Below are positions 1 to 9,352 of a stretch of 64,000 nt of DNA, one piece after another; the first letter of the stretch is position 1; the number at the start of each line of letters is the position of its first letter. This DNA comes from Pseudomonas sp. M30-35 (GTDB taxonomy: Bacteria; Pseudomonadota; Gammaproteobacteria; Pseudomonadales; Pseudomonadaceae). The DNA lies in the NCBI RefSeq assembly GCF_002163625.1, contig NZ_CP020892.1:2914001-2978000 (forward strand), written 5' to 3'. The notes below the pieces were generated by a model. The model was not told where the DNA came from. It worked only from the letters and a program-made list of their open reading frames with translations, and did not search any database. The translations under genes were made by a program, and so were the position numbers.

Positions 1-1911
1 TTCAAGCAGCGGCCATGTTGTTAGTTCACGCATCATCTCTTTAGCCTGTTCGAGTGAAAGGCCTCCGACGGTGGGCAGAATACGTAAGGTAGTATCTTTG
101 AATAACTCCGCAGTGACCCCACCAGCACCGAGCAGGATAGCGACGCCTAGGTGATCTTTATTGGCGCCCAAAATTAACTCATGACCGCCGGCAACCATTT
201 TCTCGACTAAAAATGTTTTGGGTACTTGCTGCAAATGCTTAGACAATTGCTCGTTCATCAACTCAAAACGTGAGCCAATACTTGCAACCGTCTGGTTCAG
301 TGCAACACCACCAATGTCACTTTTATGCATCAAAGCGGCATCCAGCACCTTCAGAACAACCGGTTCCCCCAGAGAGTCAGCTGCAGCAATCGCCTCTTCA
401 CGAGAAGTTACGATCTTGCTTTGCGGCACACAAATACCCGCTTTGGAAAACAACTGCTTAGCCACGAATTCGTCACATGCGCCATCTGGAAGAGAGGCAA
501 GGCTGTTGTCACTCTCAGTTGATAGTGGTGTTTCAGACACGGCCGAGTAATGAGCAACTTTATACATCCCCTCCAGCACTGCACTGCAGCTTTCAGGAGT
601 GCTAAAACCTGGGATCAAGGCGGCATTAAGGCGCTTCAAAGTATCAGGTGCATAAGGGCTGACATAAGCCAGAACTGGCTTGCTGCTCTTCGAGAGATTG
701 TCCTGAATTGCATTAACAACCAAGTCGGGCATCGCCAGACCGGATGAGCCGATAATCACGACTAAAGCATCGTAGCTATCGCTGCGAAGTAGAATGTTGA
801 TTGCTTTTCTTAGCAGCTCTGGCTGCAACCCTGCAAGAGTCACGTCAATGGGGTTACGATCCAATGCTGCTGGTGTGTTGCCTTGCAATTTGCGCAGTTG
901 CTCAGCGGTTTCAAAGTCTGGGGCAGGCGTGTCGAACTGGCTCATACCTAGGCTATCCGCAACTAGCGTGCCTGCTCCTCCAGTCGAGGTCAGTACAGCT
1001 ACACGGCGGCCCACAAGTGAGCGACCTGAAACAAGCCCTGCTGGGATATCTAAAAACTCGTCAAAGGTATTCGCGCGTAAAATACCAAGCTCACGGAAGA
1101 ACGCATCATAAACTCGGTCTTCGCCTGCGAGCGCTCCGGTATGGGAGCTAGCAGCTCGCTCCCCGGCTTCAGAACGACCAATTTTGAACACAACAATCGG
1201 CTTGCCGGCGTTGCGAGCACGAGTGGCAACTTCGCGAAAACGCTGAGGGTTACGAATACTTTCAAGATAGAGCGCAATAACCTGAGTAGACGGCTCGTCG
1301 ATTAGGTAATCAATAAAATCGCTGACATCGAGATCGACCTCGTTACTGGTCGAAACTAAAGATGAAAGTCCAATACCACGCCCTGCTGCACGCGACAGCA
1401 GTGCACCCAATATACCGCCACTTTGCGAGACAACTGCTACGTGGCCAGCGTTCAGATCACCGACCTCCAGCGCACTGCTAGCAGATAACGGAATCCGATT
1501 GGTCAGGTTGACTAAACCGATGGTGTTTGGACCTAGCAGGCGCATATCACCTGCCGCGTCTTTCAAGGCTTGTTGAAGCTTTACACCTTCTTCACCTGAT
1601 TCAGCAAAGCCACTTGCGAGAATGATAGCGGCTTTGCAGCCAATTTTGGCCAGTGAACTTACAGCCTCAATACTTCGTTGTGCGTTAAGAAGCACTAGGC
1701 CAACATCAGGCGCTTCAGGTAAAGCCTCTACATTCGCATAACAGGTCAAACCATGTAACTCGGTAGCGTTCGGATTCACAGGGAAAATTTTGCCTTGGTA
1801 CCCATGTTTTTGCAGGTAGGCAATAGGACGACCTGACGTTTTGGTCGGGTCAGCAGAGGCACCAATTACTGCGACGCTTTTCGGGTTATGTAGCGCTTCC
1901 ATTGCGTTCAT
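1..1911 (-). CDS. NDP-forming acyl-CoA synthetase family protein (3' end outside window)
   Basis: Open reading frame on the minus strand that runs off the left edge, 637 codons visible. The start MNAMEALHNPKSVAVIGASAD is a CoA-binding Rossmann domain (about residues 5-135). It is followed by a succinyl-CoA-ligase-like flavodoxin region (GPNTIGLVNL, VVSQSGG, SSHTGALAGED, which contains the phosphohistidine segment). An ATP-grasp part begins near residue 475 (AKQLFSKAGICVPQ, EPVVLKVLDAALMHKSD). This order is that of ADP/NDP-forming acetyl-CoA synthetases (AcsA/Pat-like). The start ATG overlaps the TGA of the upstream enoyl-CoA hydratase as ATGA, so the two are translationally coupled. Expected role: reversible activation of an organic acid with CoA in the catabolic island. 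The substrate cannot be read from sequence. Confidence 0.88.
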   Translation of the reverse strand, partial: MNAMEALHNPKSVAVIGASADPTKTSGRPIAYLQKHGYQGKIFPVNPNATELHGLTCYANVEALPEAPDVGLVLLNAQRSIEAVSSLAKIGCKAAIILASGFAESGEEGVKLQQALKDAAGDMRLLGPNTIGLVNLTNRIPLSASSALEVGDLNAGHVAVVSQSGGILGALLSRAAGRGIGLSSLVSTSNEVDLDVSDFIDYLIDEPSTQVIALYLESIRNPQRFREVATRARNAGKPIVVFKIGRSEAGERAASSHTGALAGEDRVYDAFFRELGILRANTFDEFLDIPAGLVSGRSLVGRRVAVLTSTGGAGTLVADSLGMSQFDTPAPDFETAEQLRKLQGNTPAALDRNPIDVTLAGLQPELLRKAINILLRSDSYDALVVIIGSSGLAMPDLVVNAIQDNLSKSSKPVLAYVSPYAPDTLKRLNAALIPGFSTPESCSAVLEGMYKVAHYSAVSETPLSTESDNSLASLPDGACDEFVAKQLFSKAGICVPQSKIVTSREEAIAAADSLGEPVVLKVLDAALMHKSDIGGVALNQTVASIGSRFELMNEQLSKHLQQVPKTFLVEKMVAGGHELILGANKDHLGVAILLGAGGVTAELFKDTTLRILPTVGGLSLEQAKEMMRELTTWPLLE

Positions 1912-2705
1912 ACTGCGCCCTCCTTGCTGCGCTCAAGGAAGCCTTGTACCGACGCACGGTGCTCTGAAGATGTGTAGCAAATACCTTGGGCTTTACTGCC
2001 TTCAGCAAACACTTGGCTGTCTGACATCTCGTAGCTGTGGTTGATAATAGATTTGGTCAGTGCAATGGCTGTTCGTGAGCCGGAACTCATCTCATCAGCC
2101 ATATCCACCGCACACTTTAGCAGTGAGTCGCCGGCACAGTTCTGGTCTGCGATACCAAGGGCAACGGCTTCTTCAGCCGCCACTTTGCGACCACTGAAAA
2201 TCAAGGCTTTGGCACGGGCGAGCCCTACACGGCGAGGCAGGAAATACATGCCACCACCGTCAGGCACTAGGCCGCGAGCAATATATGCCCAGCTAAAGCT
2301 GGCCGTATCAGATGCGATAACGAAATCACATGACAAGGCAAGATCAGCCCCCAGACCAGCTGCAGAACCATTAACAGCCGCAATAGTTGGAATAGGCAGA
2401 TTGAGCAGCAATGCTGCTGCGTAATGAACGCCTTGCTGACGCTCCCATCCGTTGAAGCCGACTGTCGCTGGGTCTGCATCCATTCGGGATTTCATGCCAG
2501 CAATATCGCCTCCCGCACAAAAGCCCTTGCCGCTTCCAGTAATAATGAGTGCACGTATGCCCGGATTCTTGCGTACTGAAATCAACATCTCCACAAGTTC
2601 AGCACGCATTGCATCACTCATCGCATTACGCTTTTCAGGGCGGTTTAACGTGAGAATTGCTATTCCATTTTCTTGCTTGTATTCGATGAGAGCGGGCTGA
2701 CTCAT
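1908..2705 (-). CDS. Enoyl-CoA hydratase/isomerase family protein
   Basis: 265 aa crotonase-fold protein. Visible hallmarks are the N-terminal strand GIAILTLNRPEKRNAMS, the oxyanion-hole segment GSGKGFCAGGDIAGM near residue 65, and the second oxyanion segment AAVNGSAAGLGADLALSCDF. The family hydrates or isomerises enoyl-CoA thioesters. The glutamate expected in hydratases is replaced around ARGLVPDGGGMYFLPRRVG by a D-containing loop, so hydratase, isomerase or hydrolase activity all remain possible. I chose MSQPALIEY as the start because AAGAGG lies seven bases upstream; an in-frame ATG 13 codons earlier has no such site. It is the first gene of a two-gene operon with the acyl-CoA synthetase. 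Confidence 0.88.
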   Translation of the reverse strand: MSQPALIEYKQENGIAILTLNRPEKRNAMSDAMRAELVEMLISVRKNPGIRALIITGSGKGFCAGGDIAGMKSRMDADPATVGFNGWERQQGVHYAAALLLNLPIPTIAAVNGSAAGLGADLALSCDFVIASDTASFSWAYIARGLVPDGGGMYFLPRRVGLARAKALIFSGRKVAAEEAVALGIADQNCAGDSLLKCAVDMADEMSSGSRTAIALTKSIINHSYEMSDSQVFAEGSKAQGICYTSSEHRASVQGFLERSKEGAV

Positions 2706-3139
2706 AAATGGCCTCTTATTTTGATTGGGAATGCTTTGAACCAATCAACAACAGCGACTCATCCAAAGCGTGCTCTCATTTTTCAGTCTGCGACCACGAC
2801 ACACAAGAGAGTAAAACTGTCCGTTTGGCTAACTAATAGTTATGCCTAGTGGCCAACATCTGTTTTGGGAATTTTTCACGAAACTTCACTTTATTTATAG
2901 GCCTCAGGTGTTGCCTTTGGCCTGCTGAAGCACGCCGAAGACCCCGTATTAAAATATCCAAAAGGGATGACCTGACCCCATAAGATATGAGGTTATGTAA
3001 TGCCGAAGTGATCAATTGGAATTTGTCGAGTTGATTTCTGTGCACGACTATCGCCAATGGAGTCCGTGCACAAGCACGCTCCGACCCGCCGCACGTTAAC
3101 TGCACTAACAAAAACCAATAAACGATGCAGGATCAACAA
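2706..3139. other. Divergent intergenic region between enoyl-CoA hydratase and porin genes
   Basis: About 430 bases with no convincing coding potential. It must hold the promoters of the leftward hydratase/synthetase operon and the rightward porin. A 92-codon minus-strand frame here has no recognisable features and poor codon character. No clear operator or terminator was seen. Confidence 0.5.
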
Positions 3140-4381
3140 ATGTCGATAAAACAATTAACTTACGTACGTCTACTCATGGCCACAGGCATCCTAACTTTGC
3201 CCACACTTCATGCCCACGCTGAGTTTATAAATGACAGCAAAGCGACCGTACAACTGCGTAACTTTTATTTCAACAGCGATTACCGCCAAGAGGCGGCGCG
3301 TCAATCAAAACGCGAAGAATGGGCTCAAGGTTTTATTGTTAAATATGAATCAGGTTATACCGCAGGCACTGTGGGATTCGGACTCGACGCTATCGGCTTA
3401 TTGGGCCTTAAACTCGACTCTGGCCCCGACCGACAAAACAGCGGTTTGCTTCCAGTCGGAAGTCATAAAGCACCTGACGAATATAGCCAGTTGGGAGCAA
3501 CCGCTAAAGTACGAGTTTCAAATAGCAATCTAAAAACTGGCACATTCATCCCAAAGCTGAAAACCGTCCTGCCCAGCGATTCACGTCTACTACCACAGAG
3601 TTTCCAGGGCACTCACCTAACTATGAATGAAGTTGAGGGGCTAACATTTAATCTCGGCCGGCTAACACAAAACAGCTTACGTAACAGTAGCAGCCTAGAC
3701 GACATGACTGTTGCCGGAAGTGGTATCACAGGCGGAAAAGCTACTGACCGTTTTGACTTCACTAGCCTGGAATACGCATGGTCAAAAAACTTAACAACTG
3801 AATACAACTACGGGTTTCTCGAAGGTAACTATAAACAACACATAGTCAACTCCTTGTATACCGTGCCGCTAGCTGATCAACGCTCACTCACCACCGACTT
3901 GCGATACGCGCACTCCAGCAACGACGAACAAAGTAATGTTGATAACCAAGCATTTGGCGTCCTCCTCAAATATAAGCTCAAAAGTCATGGCTTTACCGCG
4001 GCCTACCAGCAGATGGAAGGCGACACAGGGTTTCCACATATCAATGGAACTACCTCCTTTTTAGTCAACTACGTGATGATGTCTGCTGACTTTGCCAATC
4101 CGTCTGAGCGTTCATGGCAACTGCGTTACGATTACGATTTTGCAGGCGTCGGCCTGCCTGGTCTCAGTTTTATGACGCGGTACATCAGAGGAGATAACTT
4201 CGAGCGCAAAGGTGTCAATGCAGCTGAATGGGAACGCAACACCGACATTGCTTACCGAATTCAGAGCGGTACACTCAAGAATCTTGAGTTTAAATGGCGC
4301 AACGGCACCTACCGCAGTAGTGGTGGCAATGATATTGATCAAAACCGGCTAATAGCTAGCTACTCGATTTCACTGTTCTGA
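3140..4381 (+). CDS. OprD family outer membrane porin
   Basis: 413 aa. A signal peptide ends after THAHA-like residues (LTLPTLHAHA|EF). It is followed by the OprD-type opening FINDSKATVQLRNFYFNSDY and the typical KREEWAQGFIVKYESGYT segment. Repeated amphipathic strands follow, with a terminal strand ending IASYSISLF (C-terminal Phe), as needed for barrel assembly. Family proteins are 18-stranded channels for carboxylates, amino acids and similar small solutes. The start at 3140 is preferred over 3125 because AGGA sits eight bases before it. Its position beside acyl-CoA and tricarboxylate-transport genes suggests it admits the island's substrate. That is inference. Confidence 0.93.
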   Translation: MSIKQLTYVRLLMATGILTLPTLHAHAEFINDSKATVQLRNFYFNSDYRQEAARQSKREEWAQGFIVKYESGYTAGTVGFGLDAIGLLGLKLDSGPDRQNSGLLPVGSHKAPDEYSQLGATAKVRVSNSNLKTGTFIPKLKTVLPSDSRLLPQSFQGTHLTMNEVEGLTFNLGRLTQNSLRNSSSLDDMTVAGSGITGGKATDRFDFTSLEYAWSKNLTTEYNYGFLEGNYKQHIVNSLYTVPLADQRSLTTDLRYAHSSNDEQSNVDNQAFGVLLKYKLKSHGFTAAYQQMEGDTGFPHINGTTSFLVNYVMMSADFANPSERSWQLRYDYDFAGVGLPGLSFMTRYIRGDNFERKGVNAAEWERNTDIAYRIQSGTLKNLEFKWRNGTYRSSGGNDIDQNRLIASYSISLF

Positions 4382-4402
4382 CTCACCACCGCCGAACGCT
4401 CC

Positions 4403-4435
4403 AACGCTCAGCAGACAGCCTGCCTGCTGAGCGTT
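4403..4435 (+). terminator. Hairpin downstream of the OprD porin gene
   Basis: Perfect 12-bp inverted repeat AACGCTCAGCAG / CTGCTGAGCGTT with a nine-base loop, 22 bases after the porin stop. The following bases are only modestly T-rich, so it is a probable rather than classical intrinsic terminator. Confidence 0.65.
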
Positions 4436-4599
4436 ACATTATCAGTACCTGCCCTACGCAATGTCCGGTATAAAGCCTCGAGCATCCCTTACTGCTTCAA
4501 CTCGACTACTATCACGTTGAGTCATAGCTTGACGCTCGTCACGACATCGTAACTTCGGTGCGGTTACGAATTGACTGCTTTATTCTCCAGGAATGCAAC

Positions 4600-5511
4600 G
4601 TGAAAGAGTCCCCGGCATTCAAGTCATTACCTCCATTGAACCCGCTTAAGGTGTTTGAAACGGTTGCCCGGCTTGGCAACCTGACAAAAGCCGCGGATGA
4701 ACTGCACGTTACGCAGTCGGCCGTGAGCCGGCAGCTAGGAGTACTAGAAAAATACCTAGGGGTTAAGCTCTTCACGCGTGAAGCCCGAGGCGTCTCATTG
4801 ACTAAAAGCGGACAGGCTTATCATCAAAGAGTGGGGCCAGCGTTTGCTCAAATCGCCTCAGCGACTGCTGAGCTAAGAGGTATTAGAAAAGAGCCCCCAT
4901 TGCGGGTACTTGCCTACACGACTTTTGCTGCCAAGTGGCTACTGCGCCACTTGTATAAATTCGAGCAAAGTCACCCAGATATCGAGGTGCTGATCACCAG
5001 CTCCGTTGAGCCCGTGGTGTTCGAAAGGGACGAAGTCGACATTGCCATCCAGTTTGGAGATGGTCGAGCCCACCACGGGCACTCTGTACTTCTATTTCGC
5101 GACATCATTGAGCCTGTGTGCAGTCCAGCGCTATTACTAGCTCCGCATCAGCTAAGTTCGCCCAGAGATCTAGAGCGATTCAAACTTCTGTACTCACGCT
5201 ATCGAAGCTCTGATTGGCCGGATTGGTTGCAGCATGTTGAACTTGGCCATTTAGCAAAGTACACAAGCCCACCGCTACCAAGTTCCCTACTTGCCTACCA
5301 AGCAGCAATTGAGGGCCTTGGCGTGGCGATTGGGCAGACTCGCTTGCTTGAGGCTGAGTTTCTTTCGGGCCTGCTAACGAGGCCGTTTGATTTACCACTT
5401 ACACGAGATCTAGGCTACTTTGCCGTGCTCCCACCTCGCCACGTCGCGCCTAAAGCAAAGATGTTTTTAGACTGGCTTTGTGCCGAAACAGAAGCGATCG
5501 ACCGTCTATAA
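4600..5511 (+). CDS. LysR family transcriptional regulator (GcvA-like), copy 1
   Basis: About 303 aa. The N-terminal winged helix-turn-helix reads PPLNPLKVFETVARLGNLTKAADELHVTQSAVSRQLGVLE, the GcvA-like subgroup opening, followed by a LysR effector-binding domain (LRVLAYTTFAAKWLLRHLYKF onward). I prefer the GTG at 4600, which has AGGA seven bases upstream. An ATG at 4558 would add 14 residues without homology to the family. A related regulator lies 270 bases downstream on the same strand. Likely regulates the neighbouring porin, TctC/CoA-transferase genes or the leftward operon in response to a carboxylate or CoA intermediate (inference). Confidence 0.88.
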   Translation: MKESPAFKSLPPLNPLKVFETVARLGNLTKAADELHVTQSAVSRQLGVLEKYLGVKLFTREARGVSLTKSGQAYHQRVGPAFAQIASATAELRGIRKEPPLRVLAYTTFAAKWLLRHLYKFEQSHPDIEVLITSSVEPVVFERDEVDIAIQFGDGRAHHGHSVLLFRDIIEPVCSPALLLAPHQLSSPRDLERFKLLYSRYRSSDWPDWLQHVELGHLAKYTSPPLPSSLLAYQAAIEGLGVAIGQTRLLEAEFLSGLLTRPFDLPLTRDLGYFAVLPPRHVAPKAKMFLDWLCAETEAIDRL

Positions 5512-5784
5512 GAATGATCAAGTTTAAGCAGGTTTCTGCGCATGCAGAAAATAGGTTTTGGAGTAGAGCAGACCAAGGATTTTTCAATAGAAACAGGACG
5601 TTGGCACAGCGATTAGCGGAAAATAGCAGACATTTATAAAAATATAGTATCAGCACCTAACAATTATATAAGCACTGTTTACTAGCATAAGGCTCACTTA
5701 TATGACACTACCTACAGCGGATCCAAACCGCTCCAAGATACTCATAACGGATGCTTTCGATCATGGCGAATTCTGGGTGTTCCT

Positions 5785-6690
5785 ATGAAGTACCCTCTCC
5801 CGCCACTGAATCCACTGAAAGCCTTCGAGGCAGCGGCCCGCCTTAGCAGCCTGACTCATGCAGCAGATGAGCTAAATGTGTCTCAAGTGGCTGTTAGCCG
5901 CCAAGTAAGGGTACTCGAAGATTATTTAGGCATCGCACTGTTTCGGCGCCTACACCGCAGCATTGAGCTGACTCGTGAAGGCAAAGAGCTTTACGAAGGT
6001 ATATCAACCGCCTTTCAAGATATTAGTAATGCCGCAGGGCGAGTATCGCGCCGCGCGCACAGGAACTTACTGTCTATCCAGTCGTATACGACTTTCTCAC
6101 AGCGCTGGCTGATCCCTAGACTGGCAAACTTCCATGAGACCAACCAAAACATCGAAGTTAGGCTGTCATCCTCTACCGCTCCCGTTGATTTTGAGGCACA
6201 AAATATAGATGCCGCAATCTTGTCTGGCCACGGTGACTGGCCGCATCTTCACTCAGAAAAGCTTGTTGATATTGAGCTTATTCCGATTTGCTCCCCCGGG
6301 TTGTTAGCCGCAAGGAAGCTGCAGTCCGTCAATGACTTAGCCAAGGTTCCGCTTCTCTATTCAACGGCTCGGCCGAACGATTGGACCTCATGGCTTTCTG
6401 CTGCTGGGGCGCATTTCAAACAGACACCAGGCATCCGTGTGGATAACTCCGCGCTGGCTTATGAGGCGGCGTCAATGAATCTGGGGATGGCCATTGCGGT
6501 TAAGATTTTTGTTGAACGTCAAATCCTCAACGGTAGCTTCATTGCGCCTTTCGAAACCACCTGCAAGACAGGTGAGGCTTACTACCTGACTTGGCCCAAA
6601 AACATTCCACCATCAGAGCCTTTATTGAAGTTTCTGGCGTGGATGCATAGCAGCCTAGAAGCACCTGCGTCTTCTACCGAGGTTGGCTGA
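5785..6690 (+). CDS. LysR family transcriptional regulator (GcvA-like), copy 2
   Basis: 301 aa. Same architecture as the preceding regulator: N-terminal HTH PPLNPLKAFEAAARLSSLTHAADELNVSQVAVSRQ, then a periplasmic-binding-like effector domain (LSIQSYTTFSQRWLIPRLANF). The two proteins share many residues across the HTH and the start of the effector domain (YTTF..RWL/KWL), so they look like paralogues from an old duplication that have since diverged. No strong Shine-Dalgarno site precedes the ATG. It lies just upstream of tctC, CoA-transferase and MmgE/PrpD genes in the same direction, so it is the best candidate for their regulator. Confidence 0.88.
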   Translation: MKYPLPPLNPLKAFEAAARLSSLTHAADELNVSQVAVSRQVRVLEDYLGIALFRRLHRSIELTREGKELYEGISTAFQDISNAAGRVSRRAHRNLLSIQSYTTFSQRWLIPRLANFHETNQNIEVRLSSSTAPVDFEAQNIDAAILSGHGDWPHLHSEKLVDIELIPICSPGLLAARKLQSVNDLAKVPLLYSTARPNDWTSWLSAAGAHFKQTPGIRVDNSALAYEAASMNLGMAIAVKIFVERQILNGSFIAPFETTCKTGEAYYLTWPKNIPPSEPLLKFLAWMHSSLEAPASSTEVG

Positions 6691-6875
6691 TATTACAACG
6701 TTGGGGGATAACAAATAGTCAAAGCCATGCGAGCCTTACCCAACCATAGCTATACCCATGACTGATAAATGCTCAGTTCCATTGCCCCGCACCACCTATG
6801 TACCTTTGATGAAGAGTTCCGGAGCATCGCTCTGACCTAAGAACTTCAACAATAACAATTAGGAGGCCTAAGGCC

Positions 6876-7871
6876 ATGGCACGTGAATTACGGTTTAAAC
6901 AGCGGTTATTTTTCAAAACTGTCGCTGTTGCACTGAGCACCCTGCTCTCTGTTTCAATGCTAGGTACAGCGCATGCTGACGATGAGTGGCCTAAGGGCCC
7001 CGTCAACGTAATCATGCATACCAAAGCTGGCGGAACTGCTGATATATTTATTCGCACGCTGGCCAAAAATCTAGAGCCAATCATTGGCGAAAAACTGGTC
7101 ATCATTAATGCACCAGGCGGTGGCGGCGCATCGCAAATGGCACGTGTTCGCGCTGCTAAGCCTGATGGGCAAACCATCGCAGTCAACACCATGACTCACT
7201 TCACCAGCATGCTGACAAACCTCAATGGCGTGTTCGCGCTCGATGATTTTTCTTGGATTGCTTCTGCTCAAGAAGATGAAATTATTTTATTTGTTCGAAA
7301 AGACTCCAAGCTTCAAAACCTAGACGATCTGGTAGCCAAAGCACGCGAGGGTACAGTCAATGTTGGCGGTTTCGGGCCTGTTGGTTCAATGCAGCAGATT
7401 GCAGTTTCCATGTTGGAGTCAAACGCGGAGGTGAAGGTCAACTGGGTTGGCTTTGAGTCAACACCTGATATCACTGCTGCTCTATTGGGTGGCCATATCG
7501 ATGTAGCGGTCTCAAACCTTGGGGCTCTCGAAGCATTCTTCAAAGCTGATCGAATCAAAGGCCTTGGCGTGATGGGTACAAAACGCCTAAGCGCATTGCC
7601 TGATCTAGCAACATTCGATGAGCAGGGTTACAAAGTCGACACTAGCTGGGTTCAAGTACGCGGCTTCTTTGGCCCTGGCAATATGCCACTCAAAACCCAG
7701 CAAAAAATAGCTGATGCAATTCATCAAGCGATGAAAAGTGATGAGTATCAAACCTATGCACGAGCGGCTGGCGTAACGGACTCCTGGCTCGGCCCGGTTG
7801 AGTACACAAAGCTTGTGCACCAAGCCACAGAGACTGCTGACAAACAACTCAAGGCCGCAGGTTTGAAATAG
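6876..7871 (+). CDS. tctC: Tripartite tricarboxylate transporter substrate-binding protein (TctC/Bug family)
   Basis: 331 aa periplasmic protein. It has an unusually positive N-terminus (MARELRFKQRLFFKT), a hydrophobic core and a cleavage site at AHA|DDEWP. The Bug-family hallmarks are VNVIMHTKAGGTADIFIRTLA and the carboxylate-binding loop region GEKLVIINAPGGGGASQMARV. It captures a carboxylate in the periplasm and delivers it to the TctA/TctB permease. The strong ribosome site TAGGAGG lies 12 bases upstream. The membrane partners are encoded 3 kb away on the opposite strand. The following CoA-transferase and MmgE/PrpD genes are co-directional and probably act on the imported substrate. Confidence 0.92.
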   Translation: MARELRFKQRLFFKTVAVALSTLLSVSMLGTAHADDEWPKGPVNVIMHTKAGGTADIFIRTLAKNLEPIIGEKLVIINAPGGGGASQMARVRAAKPDGQTIAVNTMTHFTSMLTNLNGVFALDDFSWIASAQEDEIILFVRKDSKLQNLDDLVAKAREGTVNVGGFGPVGSMQQIAVSMLESNAEVKVNWVGFESTPDITAALLGGHIDVAVSNLGALEAFFKADRIKGLGVMGTKRLSALPDLATFDEQGYKVDTSWVQVRGFFGPGNMPLKTQQKIADAIHQAMKSDEYQTYARAAGVTDSWLGPVEYTKLVHQATETADKQLKAAGLK

Positions 7872-8029
7872 CACTTGCCTATGGCAAGTCAATTACAGCG
7901 CTTGTGCTAGAGCAGAACACCGCTAGAACCGAGCAAGGCCAAGGGGGTTGTACTCTAGGTAGTGACCACTCTTATCTTATACCCCGTCAGCGGCCTCATC
8001 GTTCCAGCAACTCACAGGTTGGAGAGCCT

Positions 8030-9223
8030 ATGTCCAAAGTATTTGAAGGGCTTCGTGTTATAGACACGACACACGTACTCGCTGGCCCATTCGCTAGCTA
8101 TCAAATGGCTGTATTGGGTGCTGAAGTAATCAAAATCGAGTCCCCTGATGACCCCGATCAAGCCCGTATGCAGGGTTCAGACAGGGCGCTGAATGATATA
8201 GGCATGGGAACGGCGTTTATGTCGCAAGCCTCCAATAAAAAAACGGTGGCGCTCGATTTAAAGAATCCAGAAGGTTGTGAAGCACTTAAGCGCCTGATAG
8301 CCACTGCCGATGTCTTTGTAGAAAACTATAGACCTGGGGCATTTGACGAGTTAGGGCTCGGCTTCGAAGAAATGTCGAAAATTAATCCAAAGCTAATCTA
8401 CTGCTCGATATCAGCCTTTGGCGCCACCGGCCCCCGCAAAGAACTAACCGCCTACGACAATGTTATTCAAGCCTTTTCTGGAATGATGGCAATGACCGGT
8501 CATGGGGATGGCAACCCACTTAAAAGTGGTGCACCTGTGGTTGATTACGCCACCGGTACAACCGCCGCATTTGCTATATCCACGGCTTTGTATCAGCGTG
8601 AACGGAGCAGCGGAAAAGGACAGTTCATTGATGTGTCAATGTTAGACGTGGCACTGATTCTATCCAGCTCTCACATCACAGGGTTTATGTGGAACGGTAA
8701 GCACCCTGAGCCGAAAGGTAATGTTTTCCCTTTCGCGACTATAGGTGCTTACGCCGCATCAGATGCTTCGTTGATGATAGCCGCATCAAACTTGGTTCAA
8801 CAACGACGCCTTTGGACCGCACTCGGCCGTGAGGACATGATTAAAACCGATAACAATCAACGGCTCGACTCTCATGCTGAAGAGTCCGCAGTGCTAACCA
8901 AGATCATTGGAACAATGCCTGCAGACTATTGGGAGACTTTTTTGCAAAAACGGCATATCCCTGCTTCCAGAATCAGGCGTATGGAGGAGGCTCTAGCTGA
9001 TGAGCAGGTCGCCTCGCGTAAAGTACTGCATAAACACCAAGTGCCTGGTAATCGTGTTGATGGTCTGACAGTGCCGGTTGCTGCATTTTGCATGTCGCAA
9101 AGCGGAACTGAAATAACCATGCCGCCTCAGCCACTAGGAGCACATACCGATGAAATACTCGCAGAGCTTGGTTATGACGCACTGCAGATACAAGCAATGC
9201 GCAAGAGCGGAGCTGCAGGTTGA
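8030..9223 (+). CDS. CaiB/BaiF (class III) CoA-transferase family protein
   Basis: 397 aa. The protein opens MSKVFEGLRVIDTTHVLAGP. It contains GAEVIKIESPDDPDQAR, the segment KKTVALDLKNPEGCEALKRL, VFVENYRPGAFDELGLGFE, and SAFGATGPRKELTAYDNVIQAF before the catalytic Asp region (KSGAPVVDYATGTTAAFAIS). Class III enzymes transfer CoA between carboxylates through an aspartyl anhydride. The start at 8030 has GGAGAG six bases upstream and matches the family N-terminus; the frame extends 42 codons further back without homology. It lies between tctC and the MmgE/PrpD gene, suggesting CoA activation of the transported acid. Confidence 0.92.
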   Translation: MSKVFEGLRVIDTTHVLAGPFASYQMAVLGAEVIKIESPDDPDQARMQGSDRALNDIGMGTAFMSQASNKKTVALDLKNPEGCEALKRLIATADVFVENYRPGAFDELGLGFEEMSKINPKLIYCSISAFGATGPRKELTAYDNVIQAFSGMMAMTGHGDGNPLKSGAPVVDYATGTTAAFAISTALYQRERSSGKGQFIDVSMLDVALILSSSHITGFMWNGKHPEPKGNVFPFATIGAYAASDASLMIAASNLVQQRRLWTALGREDMIKTDNNQRLDSHAEESAVLTKIIGTMPADYWETFLQKRHIPASRIRRMEEALADEQVASRKVLHKHQVPGNRVDGLTVPVAAFCMSQSGTEITMPPQPLGAHTDEILAELGYDALQIQAMRKSGAAG

Positions 9224-9352
9224 TGTGTTGATACTTAAGCGTTAGTGGATAGTGCACGCAAGCACACTACTAGTTTGATAAGCCTTTTGTATGCCAGCTA
9301 AACGACCTTAACAGGCTGTTTAGTTGGCATTATTGTTTGATGAGGTAAGAAT

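Noticed and set aside
218..1151. Several plus-strand ORFs at the left end
   Set aside because: They are antisense to the acyl-CoA synthetase gene, which runs through the window edge.
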